The translations under genes and the position numbers were made by a program. 64,000 nucleotides of DNA from Ignelater luminosus. Taxonomy: Eukaryota > Arthropoda > Insecta > Coleoptera > Elateridae. Each line of letters begins with the position of its first letter. The stretch's first letter is position 1. Location: assembly GCA_011009095.1 (NCBI GenBank), contig VTPC01000677.1, positions 176,937-240,936 on the forward strand. The letters are read 5' to 3'. The notes under the pieces are model-generated. The model was not told where the DNA came from. It worked only from the letters and a program-made list of their open reading frames with translations, and did no database searches. Below, one piece after another: positions 35,602-47,800 of the stretch.

Positions 35602-35828
35602 TGTGATGATATTAAAAATGTAAGTGTGATGATATTAAAAATGTAGTGATATTTGAAAATGATAAAAAAAGAGAGTAAAAAAAATGTTTTTTGGTTTGAT
35701 AAATGTAATGACAGTAAAAAAATAAATAAATTAATATTGTCAAGGAAATAGCGTTTTAATAAAAAAAATTAAGAACCAAACGAATAAAAATAAGGACCCA
35801 GAGAAAGAGAGCTTTCCATATCATTACA
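35602..35828 (+). repeat. 3' LTR of the gag-only element
   Basis: Direct copy of 33168-33393, starting TGTGATGATATTAAAAATG and ending CATATCATTACA, preceded by the purine tract GGAGGGGAAA and followed by the duplicated ATAG. Confidence 0.88.
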
Positions 35829-35832
35829 ATAG

Positions 35833-37466
35833 GTTTGGTTATAGCGACAACTCGTTTGTAGTGGCAAGTTTATCGGGGTTCATCGTGTGTAAACGAAATC
35901 TAAAGATGCAAATTACTATAATTTATATAATATAATGAAAGGTTATGTTGTTGAATTTTCGCATCAGTGAACAGTTCTTCTGCCAGGTCTAACTTATGGT
36001 CCTGTTGTATCCGAGTTCCACTGTACATAATTTATATAAAATAATAAAGAAAGCACTTATTAACTTACCAAAAAATATACTGTTAAAGAGTATCCAAAAT
36101 CTAAATTTTTATTTTGTTGTCCTTTTGATGATTATAGATATCAGCACCCGTTCAAAAAAATAGGCAAGAGTCAGGAACCGCACTATGAAATTAGTTATCG
36201 GTTTTTGTAAACCAGTTCTGCATGTATCGATTTCTAATATGCTCAGATAACCTTTCAAATACGTGCAAGGATTTCTGTACTTCAACTTTAAAAATGCTGC
36301 TATTTGAATTGTATGTATTTGAATATATACCAGACACCAATAAGGTCTTCTTTTTTAGTAGGATCTGTAATATGATAACTTGCTCAACAAATTATGTCAT
36401 ATAAAGCCAATATGGTAGTAAAGTGTGCTTTAATCGCCCTATAATATTATTTACCAGATAATATTTTATTTACTGTTGATGAATTGCACATCCTAGACTC
36501 TACCCAAGCCTGATCAATGCTAGTATTTTTGATATATTTTCTTAAAGCTGCCAGAATTAAAAAAAATTTGACCGAATTTGAACAAACATTCTTTTCAAAT
36601 ACAGCTATCAAAACTCCAGAGTTTCATGGCAATTTCATAGAGTTACATATCAAAAGTAATAACTGCGACTTTTCATTTCCAAATGCAAGTCTGTTAACCA
36701 CTGATTGACGACTTGATAAAAAGTGATGTAGTTAGTAGGAACCGATTTTATTAAAGAAGTTTTACATTTTACAGGACATTCAGAAATTAAAGAGTTGAAG
36801 GCTAACCGTGTTCTGAGAGTTCTTTCATTAGATACTAGAACTGATGGGACTGTCCAACATATATTTCTTTTGCGTATCGCTAAAGCTGAGCGTGAAACGC
36901 ATTTATTTAATTAGATGAAATTAGTTTACACTAATAGAACAGTCTTTTTCATAAGATAATACTTTCGATTCTTTGGTCAAATCTTAACTTAAATTGTTTT
37001 CAAGATTGTCAGACATTGTTTCGAAAATAGCTATCACCAAGTACTAAAGATTATTCATTCCGCTTGAAGTAGTTTCTAAAAAATCGATATTGTGTATTGC
37101 AAACCAGATAAAAACGTCTTTGGTAAACATCTATATTTAGATGCCCGGTTTTACTATACGTAGCATGATGAAGTCTTTAACAGACTTCTTAGTAAAATTT
37201 GCCATACATATATGTACTTACTCACAAGAAGAGGACGCGATTGTCAATTCCGATAAAATCTTGTTCTGGTCATTCTGGACTGAAGATGAGTAGACACGTA
37301 TTCGGTAGTTTTTTAGAATGGCCCCCAACGTGAACTCCAAGAAAATGTTTTAATGTTTCATTATTGGTACTATTTTCGCTGTTTTCCTTTACCTCCCTAT
37401 ACAATGAAAAAACATAAAAAGCCATATTAATCTTTTTATTTTTTTGTGCTAAATTAAAACAAATAC
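35833..37466. other. gene-free region, possible lone pogo-type end
   Basis: No gene seen. GTTGTATCCGAGTTCCACTGTAC at about 36003-36025, read on the minus strand, begins CAGTGGAACTCGGATACAAC and resembles a pogo/Tigger terminus. No partner end was found. Short open frames at 36222-36404 and 36517-36708 have no family signal. Confidence 0.35.
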
Positions 37467-38551
37467 AGTGTGTAAAAAAAGTAAGGCACAAATTCATTTA
37501 TGGCGTTATTTTTAATTCTTCGGAAGAATCTTTGAACACGTCGATTTTATTTATTTATCAGCAATATTCTAAGCAACAAATTTTGTTCCAAATTTTAAGA
37601 TGGTGTGAGGATGCCATTCTGTAAAAATCTTTAAATACAAAGGGTACTTGTGTAATAGTTTATTTTGGACCTTTCACTGATATACTACGTTTAATGTCCA
37701 AGTTTCAGGAAATTCCAACTCACCAAAATAAAATGGCGACCTGTCAAAGTTATTGTTTTTGTTACTGTTTACGGCCGTAGCAGGCCATGTTATTAAATAA
37801 ATCATATGCTTCTTGTTGCTCTCAAATTTCATCACCACAACCAAGCATTACGAGTATTTCGATTCTTTATGTTTCAGTTAGCTTCATCATGAAAAACGTA
37901 GATTGATTTGAAAGTTTGCAGTTAATTATAGTTGACGGTACTAATGAGAAGTGAATGTAAAGTCATGCATTTTAGATTATTCTCAAATAGTAATAACATG
38001 TCCCAGGGCCAGCTGAAGAGCCGGGTTTGCGGCTCCGCACCTTGAGAGAAAAATAATTAATTCTTTGTATTGATATGTTCAGAACAAATAAAATTTCTAA
38101 TTTTTTTCTAAATATTTAAAATAAACAAATTAGACTGTCTGAAAAAGCTGTATGTTTCTTCTTTTTTAATTTTAAGGGCTCCGCAAAATTTTGCTGCCCT
38201 GGGCCCCGCAAAACTTCCAGCTGGCCCTGACATGGCCTGCTACGGCCGTGAACAATAACAAAAACAATAGCTTTGACAGGTCGCCATTCTGTTTCGGGGA
38301 GTTGAAATCTCCTGAAACTTGAACATTAATTGTATATCAGTGAGAGCTTCAAAATGAGCTATTACACAAGTACCCTTTGTATTTAAATTTTTTTACAAAA
38401 TGGCGTCCTCACGCCATCTTGAGATTTGGAACAAAACTTTTTTGATTAAAGTATTGCTGAAAAATAAATAAAGTCGACGTGTTCGAGCATTCTCCTGAAA
38501 AATTAAAAATAACGCCATAAATGAATTTGTGCCTTACTTTTTTTACACACT
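37467..38551. mobile_element. foldback element with ~325-bp inverted arms and a nested MITE in the loop
   Basis: The left arm (37467-37791) starts AGTGTGTAAAAAAAGTAAGG and ends ACGGCCGTAGCAGGCCATGT. The right arm (38230-38551) is its inverted copy, with small indels, ending CTTACTTTTTTTACACACT. By eye the arms are about 85-90% alike. Excluding the nested MITE, the original loop is only about 210 bp. It has no coding content. Target duplication and superfamily could not be determined. Confidence 0.87.
38004..38229. mobile_element. 226-bp hAT-type MITE nested in the foldback loop
   Basis: Ends CAGGGCCAGCTG and CAGCTGGCCCTG are a perfect 12-bp inverted repeat. Flanking octamers ACATGTCC (37996-38003) and ACATGGCC (38230-38237) match 7 of 8, as expected for an aged hAT 8-bp target duplication. 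GC-rich ends enclose an AT-rich middle with no coding capacity. Confidence 0.85.
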
Positions 38552-39028
38552 CCATAATATTCATTTTAATTGCATCCTAGTGCTGAAAAATCCGCTTCAA
38601 AGGTGTTTTTGTCATTTTTTGACAAGAAACGTGGTTTAGAAGTTTTGCAAAGTAAAACGAACCTTAGATTCAAATTTCTCGCACTGAAGAAATTGTAAAA
38701 TTATCACGACACCTCAGCATAAAAATTAAAGGTCTGTACTTAAGATTAGCAAAAATACTAATAATGGAAACGTAAAATATTCTTTTTTAGCGCCTTTTTT
38801 GGGCCCATTCTGAAAAACCCCTGGATACGTATCTATTCATTTTCGGTGTAGAATCGTCAGAAGTTTCACTGAAATCGACGAGGACACAATCGCAACCTCT
38901 CTTTGCCAGTCAGTTAGTTTAGAGATCACTGAAATTTATCTAAACGTTTAGTAAAAATTGCTCTGACTGTGAAATATATGAACTTTTATTCTATAATTTA
39001 CCTCATTTGATTATTTGTTAGAATTGTA
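38552..39028. other. spacer, nothing recognised
   Basis: AT-rich DNA between the foldback element and mariner C; no open frame or repeat of note. Confidence 0.45.
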
Positions 39029-39913
39029 CGAGGGTCGTTTGAAAAGTCCGTGCAAAAATAAAAACTACTTAATTGTTTGGGGTAAACCTTTTTTATTTTT
39101 CAACATAGTCTCCTTTTAGGCTTATACACTTCGTCCAACGCTGCTCTAGTTTGTTGATCCCTTCTGAATAATACGATTTGTCCAAGTCTGAAAAATAGCC
39201 ATTCGTTTCTGCAATCACCTCCTCGTTTGAATAAAATCTTTTTCCCGCCAGATATTTCTTCAAATTGGGGAACAAATAGTAGTCCGAGGGCGCCAAGTCT
39301 GGAGAATAGGGGGGATGTGAAACGAGTTGGAACCCTATTTCCATTAATTTCGCGACCACAACTGCTGAGGCGTGAGCTGGTGCGTTGTCGTGATGGAAAA
39401 GGACTTTTTTGTGGGCCAATCGTGGGCGTTTTTCTTGCAGCTCGAGATGCCTACAGCACTAGCAATCTCACGCACCTTCACTCTTCTGTTATCCATCACC
39501 ATATCATGAATTTTATCAATGATTTCTGGAGTAGTAACCTCAACAGGGCGTCCAAAACGTTCAGCGTCATATGTGCCCATATGGCCACTCCGAAAATTTT
39601 GAAACCACTTATAAACTGTTCTAATCAAAGGTGCAGAGTCACCATAATGTTTATCAAGCTTCTCTTTAGTCTCCTGAGGCGTTTTGCCTTTTATAAAGTA
39701 ATGTTTAATCAACACACGAAATTCTTTTCGTCCATTTTTTGAAAATCACTCGACTTCCTCGATTCAAACGAATGCTAAACACAAAGAAATATACCGATCT
39801 GGCTGAAACTTGGTGTGTGTTCTTCCAAGAGATGCTACTAACTAAACATAACCTCGATATGCGCCAGTAGTGCCATCTCTCTGACTTTGCACGGACTTTT
39901 CAAACGACCCTCG
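39029..39913 (-). mobile_element. mariner element, internally deleted (copy C)
   Basis: An 885-bp element with perfect 28-bp terminal inverted repeats (CGAGGGTCGTTTGAAAAGTC...) and TA duplications at 39027-39028 and 39914-39915. Normal length for such elements is about 1.28 kb, so about 400 bp are missing from the middle. TIRs resemble but differ from those of copies A and B (CGAGGGTGGTCTG), marking a sister subfamily. The intact TIRs mean it could have moved with outside transposase. Confidence 0.95.
39093..39735 (-). pseudogene. mariner transposase with catalytic-domain deletion
   Basis: Start ATG at 39735 (MDEK), with a 1-base deletion within the first six codons. The HTH region (VLIKHYFIKGKTPQETKEKL...RVKVREIASAVGIS) is intact. 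At about 39440 the sequence jumps out of frame from the second HTH into LQEKRPRLAHKKVLFHHDNA. This loses the linker and the first catalytic Asp (DETW). The second Asp (FHHDNAPAHAS) and third Asp (YSPDLAPSDYYLF) remain and the protein ends GDYVEK. It cannot be catalytic. The start of the deletion sits at the GCTCGAG/CTGCAAG junction. Confidence 0.93.
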
Positions 39914-39915
39914 TA

Positions 39916-41863
39916 TGTTGTCTCTTTGTTACTATGGATCTTACAATAAATTTTACAGAAGAATTCTTTTAATGTAGAAAGAAAATTTTTTAAAGTCCTC
40001 TGGCTAAAGGACCGGTTACATTGTAAGACTCAAAACACTCATTTTAATCAATACAGTAATAAAAATAACGAAAACAAGCTCAATTCCTGACTGTTTTTTT
40101 CTGCAGACATCACATTTTACAATTCTTGTCACCAAGAGCAGATACCATGCTATCAGTAAAAGAAATCCTGATTGTATTTAAATTCAAAATTTCATACATA
40201 GCTCTACTGAATTGTATGGCATTAGTAAAGACATAACTCATGTTTATAAGGTCAACCTTAGTGTGAAATTATCTGAATCACGGGTTACAATGTATGACGA
40301 AGGAATAGTTCACAAAGTGAACAAGAAGCACCAATAACGTTTTTATTTTGGGTTAGTAGATTACGTCGAAACTTTCTTTGTTATTCCCAAATTTCAAATT
40401 AGATCCTAGAGCTAACCTTAAAAATAAAAAAGTAAGTTAGCTAAGATGTATATTACTGAAGATGGCCATTTAGCCAAAACCGGTTTAATATTAGAATAAA
40501 TAATTACTTAAACACAAGAAAGTACTCAACACTTAAAAAACTAATGTTTTGTTTGAACACGGATTCTCAGGCATAGCAGAGAACACTTTAAGAATCTGCA
40601 ATTTTCAGAAGATTTAAATGTTATACTTAAAAATCCAGAAGAGAAACTGGTTAATAAATATTTTGGTATTATTTTTGATCATCTAACGCAAGCATGTTAT
40701 TTTATACCCTTTTTCTTCGGAAAGAAGAATTTTGTATTTTAAGCAAATTCTAGGCATTGCATTGTGGAAGAAGTTACTGAAACATGGGATAGTAGTACCA
40801 ATGTACTCATGCATGTCTATAAATAATGTTTGGAATGTAAGTATACATTGTTCTGTAAGATACGATATCGGTTCTGGTGGTTTGGAATCCATATAAAACG
40901 GTATATCTTGTTTATTTATAGCATTAAAAATATCCAGCTGCACAACTATGGCCCGTTAGGGCTATAAATGGCGGAACATAGCAAGTGTACAATTTAATAA
41001 AGTAATAACTGCATAACAATGATATAATATTTTAATATTGCATTGTAATAACAGTAAACAAGTTACAGAAAGACTAACATCAATAATCTTGCTTTTCACC
41101 AAGATTGATTAAATTGATTTTTGTTATCTTTATGGAGCATACCTACAACCTTTCATCATCGACGTACAAAATAAGAACGATATTGGCTCGTCACGCCCAC
41201 TGTAGGACAAATTGGATATATTACATAAGAATCCAATAAGACACGTTTCGGATATAATCGACCACCTAAATGCTAATGATCGAACTGTTAATTGCAACAC
41301 AGTTGTTTTTTAACAAAGTGTGTAGGACTGATTTCTAAGGCCATCAACCTCTGGTAAAATTGTTCATTTAGAGACGATATTCTTTAACATCTTACATTTA
41401 GATTTGGCAAAAAATGTGTTAAATGACATCTACTGGTGTTTAAACTTGAAACTGGTCAGTCAGTTTGAAATATGAGGATGGTAGTCGGCCAAACGCGACT
41501 TCGTCCAATTACTCTACACTTACTGAACGTAATACAGCAAACATCTAGTAACCCTTTTTAAAATTTGACTCTTTTTGCATTAAGACTATCACAGAAAAAG
41601 TATCATTGTAGAATTGTTAAAAAATAATTTTTTATGTAAAGAACAGTGTATAATAACAAATTAACAGCTTTAATTAATAATATTAACAAAAACATTTCAC
41701 AAATGAAACTAAAATTGCATACTGACCAATCGTATTCAATTTTGTCATAATTAGAAAATTAATAATAATAATAATATCACAAACTTATTTTGTCGGAGAT
41801 TTTTAGGTGTTTTAAGGACCTTTGAATTTACTTTCTCTAAAAGTTAACTCAAAGGCTTACACA
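39916..41863. other. region upstream of the first odorant receptor
   Basis: No gene recognised. It holds the hairpin motif at 40456-40481 and presumably the OR promoter, for which no box stands out. The 86-codon minus-strand frame at 40683-40943 is unsupported. Confidence 0.4.
40456..40481 (+). other. hammerhead-like hairpin motif
   Basis: CTGAAGA, then the hairpin TGGC-CATTTA-GCCA, then AAACC, followed by a TTAATATTAGAATAAA tail. The layout copies the CUGAUGA - stem II - GAAAC core of hammerhead ribozymes found in Penelope-like and retrozyme repeats. It has CUGAAGA in place of CUGAUGA, and the G of GAAA is lost or paired. At best it is an inactive relic; it could also be a conserved 3'-end hairpin of another repeat. 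Confidence 0.3.
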
Positions 41864-44800
41864 ATGCAAGATGATCCTTACAATATTATTAAATACCCTC
41901 TAACGGGACTCAAATTATTGGGACGGCATCCTAAAATGAATCCAATGTTAGATAAGATGGCAGCTACGTTTTATCTAATTACCTTATTATATCTCTCTAT
42001 CGTGACAATGCTTCAGTACTCCAGTGTAAATGGAGACATATATAAGTATGCAAATAACTTTGAAGGAACTACTGCTTATATACAGGTAATATGACAATAA
42101 AGGAATTCTTTCAGTTTTACTTATAATTAATAGAGTTTTTCTTTCTCGTGTATCATTATTTTTATAGAATTACAGAAACTGTTCTGGTGTTCTTTTATTT
42201 TAGATGTCAGGAAAAGTAATATTTACTCTCACCCATAAAAATAAAATTAATGAACTGCTTGATGATATGAAATTATTTTGGAGCATTAAAACGTGTGACG
42301 AACCGATAAGAAAGAAGCTTGAGATAGTGTTAGAACGTTCAGCAAATGTTCTTAGATTTTTTCTTGTCTGCATTACAGCAACGGAGATATTAATTGTAAT
42401 GGCACCTATTTTCACAAAGGATATAGCCGTCGGAGCATGGACGATGGAAGGTCACGATGTATTATTTAAACTAACGCTAGTGGTGCAAGAAGGAATTTTG
42501 TTGTTTATATTTACTACTTTTACTTTTATGATTGACTGTTTATTTCTTGTTTTATTTATTTACGTTATAATTCAGTACAAGATATTAAATTATTGCTTTA
42601 GAAGTTTAAGCGTGTCAAACGCCTTTGGTATGGATGAACGTAAAACCGATTATACAGAATCTTTGAAGAGATGCATACAGTATCACGAATTTCTTTTAAG
42701 GTATAGTTTGAAAAAATCAGTTATAACTTTATAAGTATACCATATTTTTTCAGTTATTCCAAAAAGTTGCAGGAGACCGCATCACCAATAATGCTTATTG
42801 AATATACTACGACAGCTGTTTTATTTTGTACTGAAATGTATATGTTCATTGAAAGGTAAGGCAAAAGTAAGCAAAATTACAAATTCCAATTAAATTCAAA
42901 AATAAGAATCTGCTAGTAGATAAAACTACGTTGAAAAAAATAATAATTTGGCCATAGAATAACTTTTAGTTTGAGAGTATTCTATGGGATCAAATAAATG
43001 CTGACTCTACTCAAATCACAATGATATCTATACAGAGTTTTCCATTTAGAAAGATCGAGGAAAATTACTATGAGCTTTCTTTAATTATTCTACGTATATA
43101 ATGACGCCATCTGTCAAAGTCTAGTTTTGTTAAAGTAAAACATCAAAAATTTCTGGGGACCGGTTGAGAATTTTGGAAAGACTTTACAACAAGAAATCAA
43201 ATAACAGAAGGCGATTAAGTGTAGATTCCCATAATTTCATATTGTTGTAATTCGTAATAAGGAAATATCAAAATAAGTATACAAATAGTATGAGTTCTGC
43301 AAATAACAACACTATTACTGGAACATCCTGTATAATTACGAACATTGTATACATTTTGAATGATTGATGACTTTATACTAATATTTGTTATTTCTAATAT
43401 TTTGCAGCAACAGCCTTCAAGAATCAATACGCCGTCCTGTATCGTTTTGTGCAGTTTTATTCCAGTTAGGTTTTTACTGCATTCCAGCAGACTACGTGAC
43501 TGGTGAGGTAAATATCGTTATTCTTATTATTATATATTTCTTAGGTATTATTCTAATTTAGCCAAATAAAGCAAAATATATATCGAATTTCTTTTTATTT
43601 CTTTGAAAAATATTGATTTCCACCACAGAGCATTGCTGATAAGAGAAAGATTCAACTTTCCTTGTGATGTTCCGCATTCGGTGTCGAAGTATACATGGTT
43701 ACGGGCAAGGCAGTAAATTATTATTTTGCATGAAACACAAGTTTGCCAAAATCGATAAAGATCTAAAAATGAGACTAAATGAAGTACGAAGTGTAAAGAG
43801 ATACATTGTAACCAACTTTATTATTAATCTATCGTCAAAAGTTTTTTCTTTCTATTTCCTGTAAAATGGGATTGTGCAAAAATTATTATCTACAACTCGA
43901 GCGTAAAATGTCTTCTTTGAACTCATAGGATTTATGGCATGCGCTGCCGCTGATACTTTAAAACTTCCTACTCGCTTGAAAACTTTCACTTTACACTCTC
44001 ATTATGCAAACAATATTAGTAAGCAGCCTATGTTAGAAATCAGTAAGACTCAAGTTCGGATTGTCCTAAATACTGAGATATAATACTGAAATGCTCCGAA
44101 TTTTACAAAAACCAGCTTTTTATGAAAACTAACTTGGTAGAACTTATCCTTAATCTTGCATTTCCAAAACTAAAACTAGTTTAACAAATTATTAGTTAGA
44201 AGAAATTTTGATTACAGTTTACCACGATCGACTGTAAGGATACACTTATTCAAATATCTCGATTAAAATTTCTTCTATGCACAATATTAAATGTTGAACA
44301 TTTTAATGCTTGTTTGTAATTGTAGTTGAAGACGATATTTTCCATACCGTACTTCGACAGATACATTTATATAACTTCATATAAGAACTTCCCCAAGGAA
44401 TGAACTGCACATACATGATCTTTCAGAGTTTAACCTCTCACAGCCAATTTTCAACAGTGCAAGGGTACACGAGTTGCAAACTATATGCTAAGGAAAGGAG
44501 AAAATGTGACTACATTTAAATGATTGTCTTATCAACTTTTTCAAAGCTAACATCATGCTTAAGATTAGCTAGATGTGTCTAAGGAAAAACGGCCCAGGCA
44601 CTCTCTTTTATGATTTCAAGATTTACTAACAAATTCAAGTCTGCAGATATTTTGTGATCTTAGAACTACCATAATTTAGCCCGGAAATATGATAACCACC
44701 TTTTGACCATGTGTGAGTACAACGAAAGATGAAAGAATGCCTGTTTTGTATTTGTTGAGATACCCATATACGCAGGTAACATTGTAGTGTGCAGTCTGTG

Positions 44801-47800
44801 AATGTCTTTAAGAAAAGTATTTGAACGTATCAGATTAGTTATCACTATTTGTGTGCACTTTAAGTGCAGTCCGATTAACAATTTTTTCTCTCTCTCAACT
44901 ACTAGACTAATGACATTTTCAACTGCTTGTTGCAACCTGTAGTATAGCAACTTGCTCAATAATAAGTCCGACTCAAGGAATACATGTAAATATAGTCTCC
45001 GCAAGATTTTATTTTTGTTTTCAAAAACACTGAGCACCTTTTAGAGCAGCATTTCCTGATGTTTTGTGCATTGTGAAGCAGTTAAGTACTTCTCGCTTTA
45101 CAAGAAACATCATCTTAGGATAATTCTCGAAACAGTCTTCTAAAACCTGTCTCAGTTCTCCTGAACGCATTTCTCAAAATTCGAAAACTGAATCGATTTG
45201 AAGAGTCCAACCAACCGCCCAGTGTAAGAAATCTGATTATCAAAAAAGTCAAATCAAATTTAAAAAAATTAAATAATTCAGTTTGAAAATCTTAATTGTC
45301 TTGACATGTCGGGCAAGTTCTACATTAAGAGACCAATTGTGTTTAGTAAATCCAAAACGTAACTTAGACATTAGCAAGTCTGTTACTTACTGAATTTATT
45401 CGTTAACGATTAATTGAGCAGAGTATTATTTTTTCTCCTTTTCAAAGAAAACTATTAATAAGAAAGACCCAGTGAATTACAAAACCCAACGACTAAAAAA
45501 GCCTGATCCGCTCAAAGAACCTAACGAGTACCCGAAGTCAAAACATTCTACAATGTCAAAAAAGTCTGACTGGTCCGAAGAACCAAAAAGATCGAAAAGC
45601 CCGATATATCTTATATCAAATAAATTCGAGATTAAACGTAATTTTATTTAATTGATACTTGGTTACGAGGGTGGTCTGAAAAGTTTCCGACCTAACAAAG
45701 ATACAAGACATTTTTTCTGAAATTTTTTTTTTATTTTTCAACATAGTCTCCTTGTAACTCTACATACTTCTCCCAGCGATGCTCCCATCTCTGTAACCCG
45801 TCCAAATAGTACTCGGTATTTTTCTCTGCAAAATAATTGTTCACGAAGGTGATTGCCTCTTCATTTGACGAAAATCTTTGTCCTCCGAGCGCAATTTTTA
45901 GATGAGGGAACAAAAAGAAGTCGCTTGGGGCTACATCTGGTGAGTAAGGCGGATGGTCAAGCAGTTCAAACCGTAATTCGTGGATTTTCGCCATGGCAAC
46001 CGCTGAGGTGTGAGACGGTGCGTTGTCTTGGTGAAACAGGATTTTCTTTTTCTGCAAATGTGGCCGTTTTTTCGCAAGTTCTGCCTTCAGCTTGTCAATT
46101 AATGCTGCATAGTATGCTTCTGTAATGGTTTTTCCTTTTTGAAGATAATTGATTAAAGTAACTCCATGACTATCCCACAAAAACAGTCGCCATCACTTTC
46201 CCAGCCGAAAAAATAGTTTTTGCTTTTTTGGAGCCGGTTCCCCCTTTGCAGTCCACTATTTGGACTGTATTTTTGTTTCGGGCGTATACTGGTGTATCCA
46301 AGTTTCATCTACAGTAATTAATCGACGCCAAAACTCGGATTTATTTCGCCTAAACTGCGCCAAAAGAGCGTTGGAAATATTCATTCGAACACGTTTTTGG
46401 TCTAACGTGAGCAAGCAAGGCACCCAACGCGCGGACAGCTTTCTCAGGCCTAAATGTTGATTTAATATGTGACAAACACGTTCTTTTGACATGTTCATAA
46501 CCTCTGCTATCTCTCTCACTTTAATTCGGCGGTCGTCTAGCATCATTTGGTGAACTTTGGCGATGTTTTCGTCGGTATTGCAGTTTTTGGACGTCCCGAA
46601 CGTTCATCGTCTCCCAAGTTCTTTCGGCCACGTTTAAATTCAGCAGCCCAAAATTTCACTGTGGTAAATGATGGTGCAGAGTCCTCACACACAGAATCCA
46701 ACTCATCTTTTATTTGCGAAGGCGTATTGCCTTTCAAAAACAAATATCTAATGACAGCTCGATACTCGATTTTGTCCATTTTCACAAAAAAACTCACATC
46801 AACTCACTCAAACGACTGTTACATAAAAACTGCGCGTCCAAAATGGCTGAAACTTTGGTGAGTAACTGTCAACAGATGAACAACGAAAGTCAGTAGCTTT
46901 TATTTACGAGTGCTGCCATCTTCACGTTGAGGTCGGAGACTTTTCAGACCACCCTCGTAAGTTTGAACAAAGTTGTAACTTACAATGTATAATTAAGTTG
47001 TTTCAACAATATTATTTTATAATTTTGAGTTGTATTCTTTCTCTCCTAGTTTTCGAGCTCCTTAGGTTGGTAGTTTTGTTTTAATTATTTATTTTCTTAA
47101 ATTGGGTTGGTTTTTATTTGACGTTGCACACCTTATTAATTAGAAGTATAATATTATACATTGCAGTGGAAATGCAAAAGAATTTGTTTTCAGTTTAGGT
47201 ACAAAAGAAATCTAAAGTTTTGCTTGTATCGAAAATGTGTAAAAAGCTTCCAATATATTTACCATAGATTATTGAATTAATATAAAGTCAGTTACTGTCA
47301 ACTCTTTTGCCGGGTTACATTATCCAGTAGGCTAACTAAGCTGAATCCTAAATCGTCTCATATGAAATAGGCGCCGCCGCGTAACAAAGAAAATGTGTTC
47401 TTATGACACACCTTTTAATTCATAATAGCATTATAGCACAGACGCCAAATTGTTGTTAGCCCAGAGCTTTCAATTGTCTGAATCCGGCACTGCTCTTTAC
47501 GTAATTTTCCGGTAAAGACGACTCTTCTATTATACTATTTTTCACGCAGCTCTATATTGTTTACAAACACTTTTCTACCTAGGTATAGGCAAAACATAAA
47601 GCAGCTGTGTAATTTACTGACAATTTTATTTAATCCTGATTTAACAAAGCTCGATAAAATCGAAATAGAAAATAGTTGAGCATCTTTGAACTTTTTGCTA
47701 AAGCTTACTGTTAATTATTTATTTTATTATTTTTTATAACTTATTTGGTTTAAAGTATCCTCAGTCTGTATTTTTGTTTAAGATTAGAAGATTTGACGTT

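Larger units (their letters stand above)
33168..35828 (+). mobile_element. small LTR retrotransposon encoding only a gag-like coiled-coil protein (TR-GAG-like)
   Basis: A 2661-bp element with 226/227-bp direct LTRs about 95% alike, both TG...CA. ATAG is duplicated at 33164-33167 and 35829-35832 (4-bp target duplication). A polypurine tract (GGAGGGGAAA, 35592-35601) abuts the 3' LTR. A primer-binding-site candidate (TTGACGTCCCAACGTGG, 33401-33417) near the 5' LTR shares CCCAACGTGG with the tRNA-Lys-type PBS. The interior has one long open frame and no protease, RT or integrase, so it must be mobilised by enzymes of another element. The 4-bp duplication and PPT fit a Gypsy-type parent. Confidence 0.88.

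Noticed and set aside
43664-43864. Possible extra OR exon between exons 4 and 5
   Set aside because: Exon 4 joins exon 5 in phase without it, the second OR has no counterpart, and it lacks splice sites in a fitting phase.
44666-45037. 123-codon minus-strand frame inside OR intron 4
   Set aside because: No family signature, antisense to the OR, atypical composition; most likely chance.
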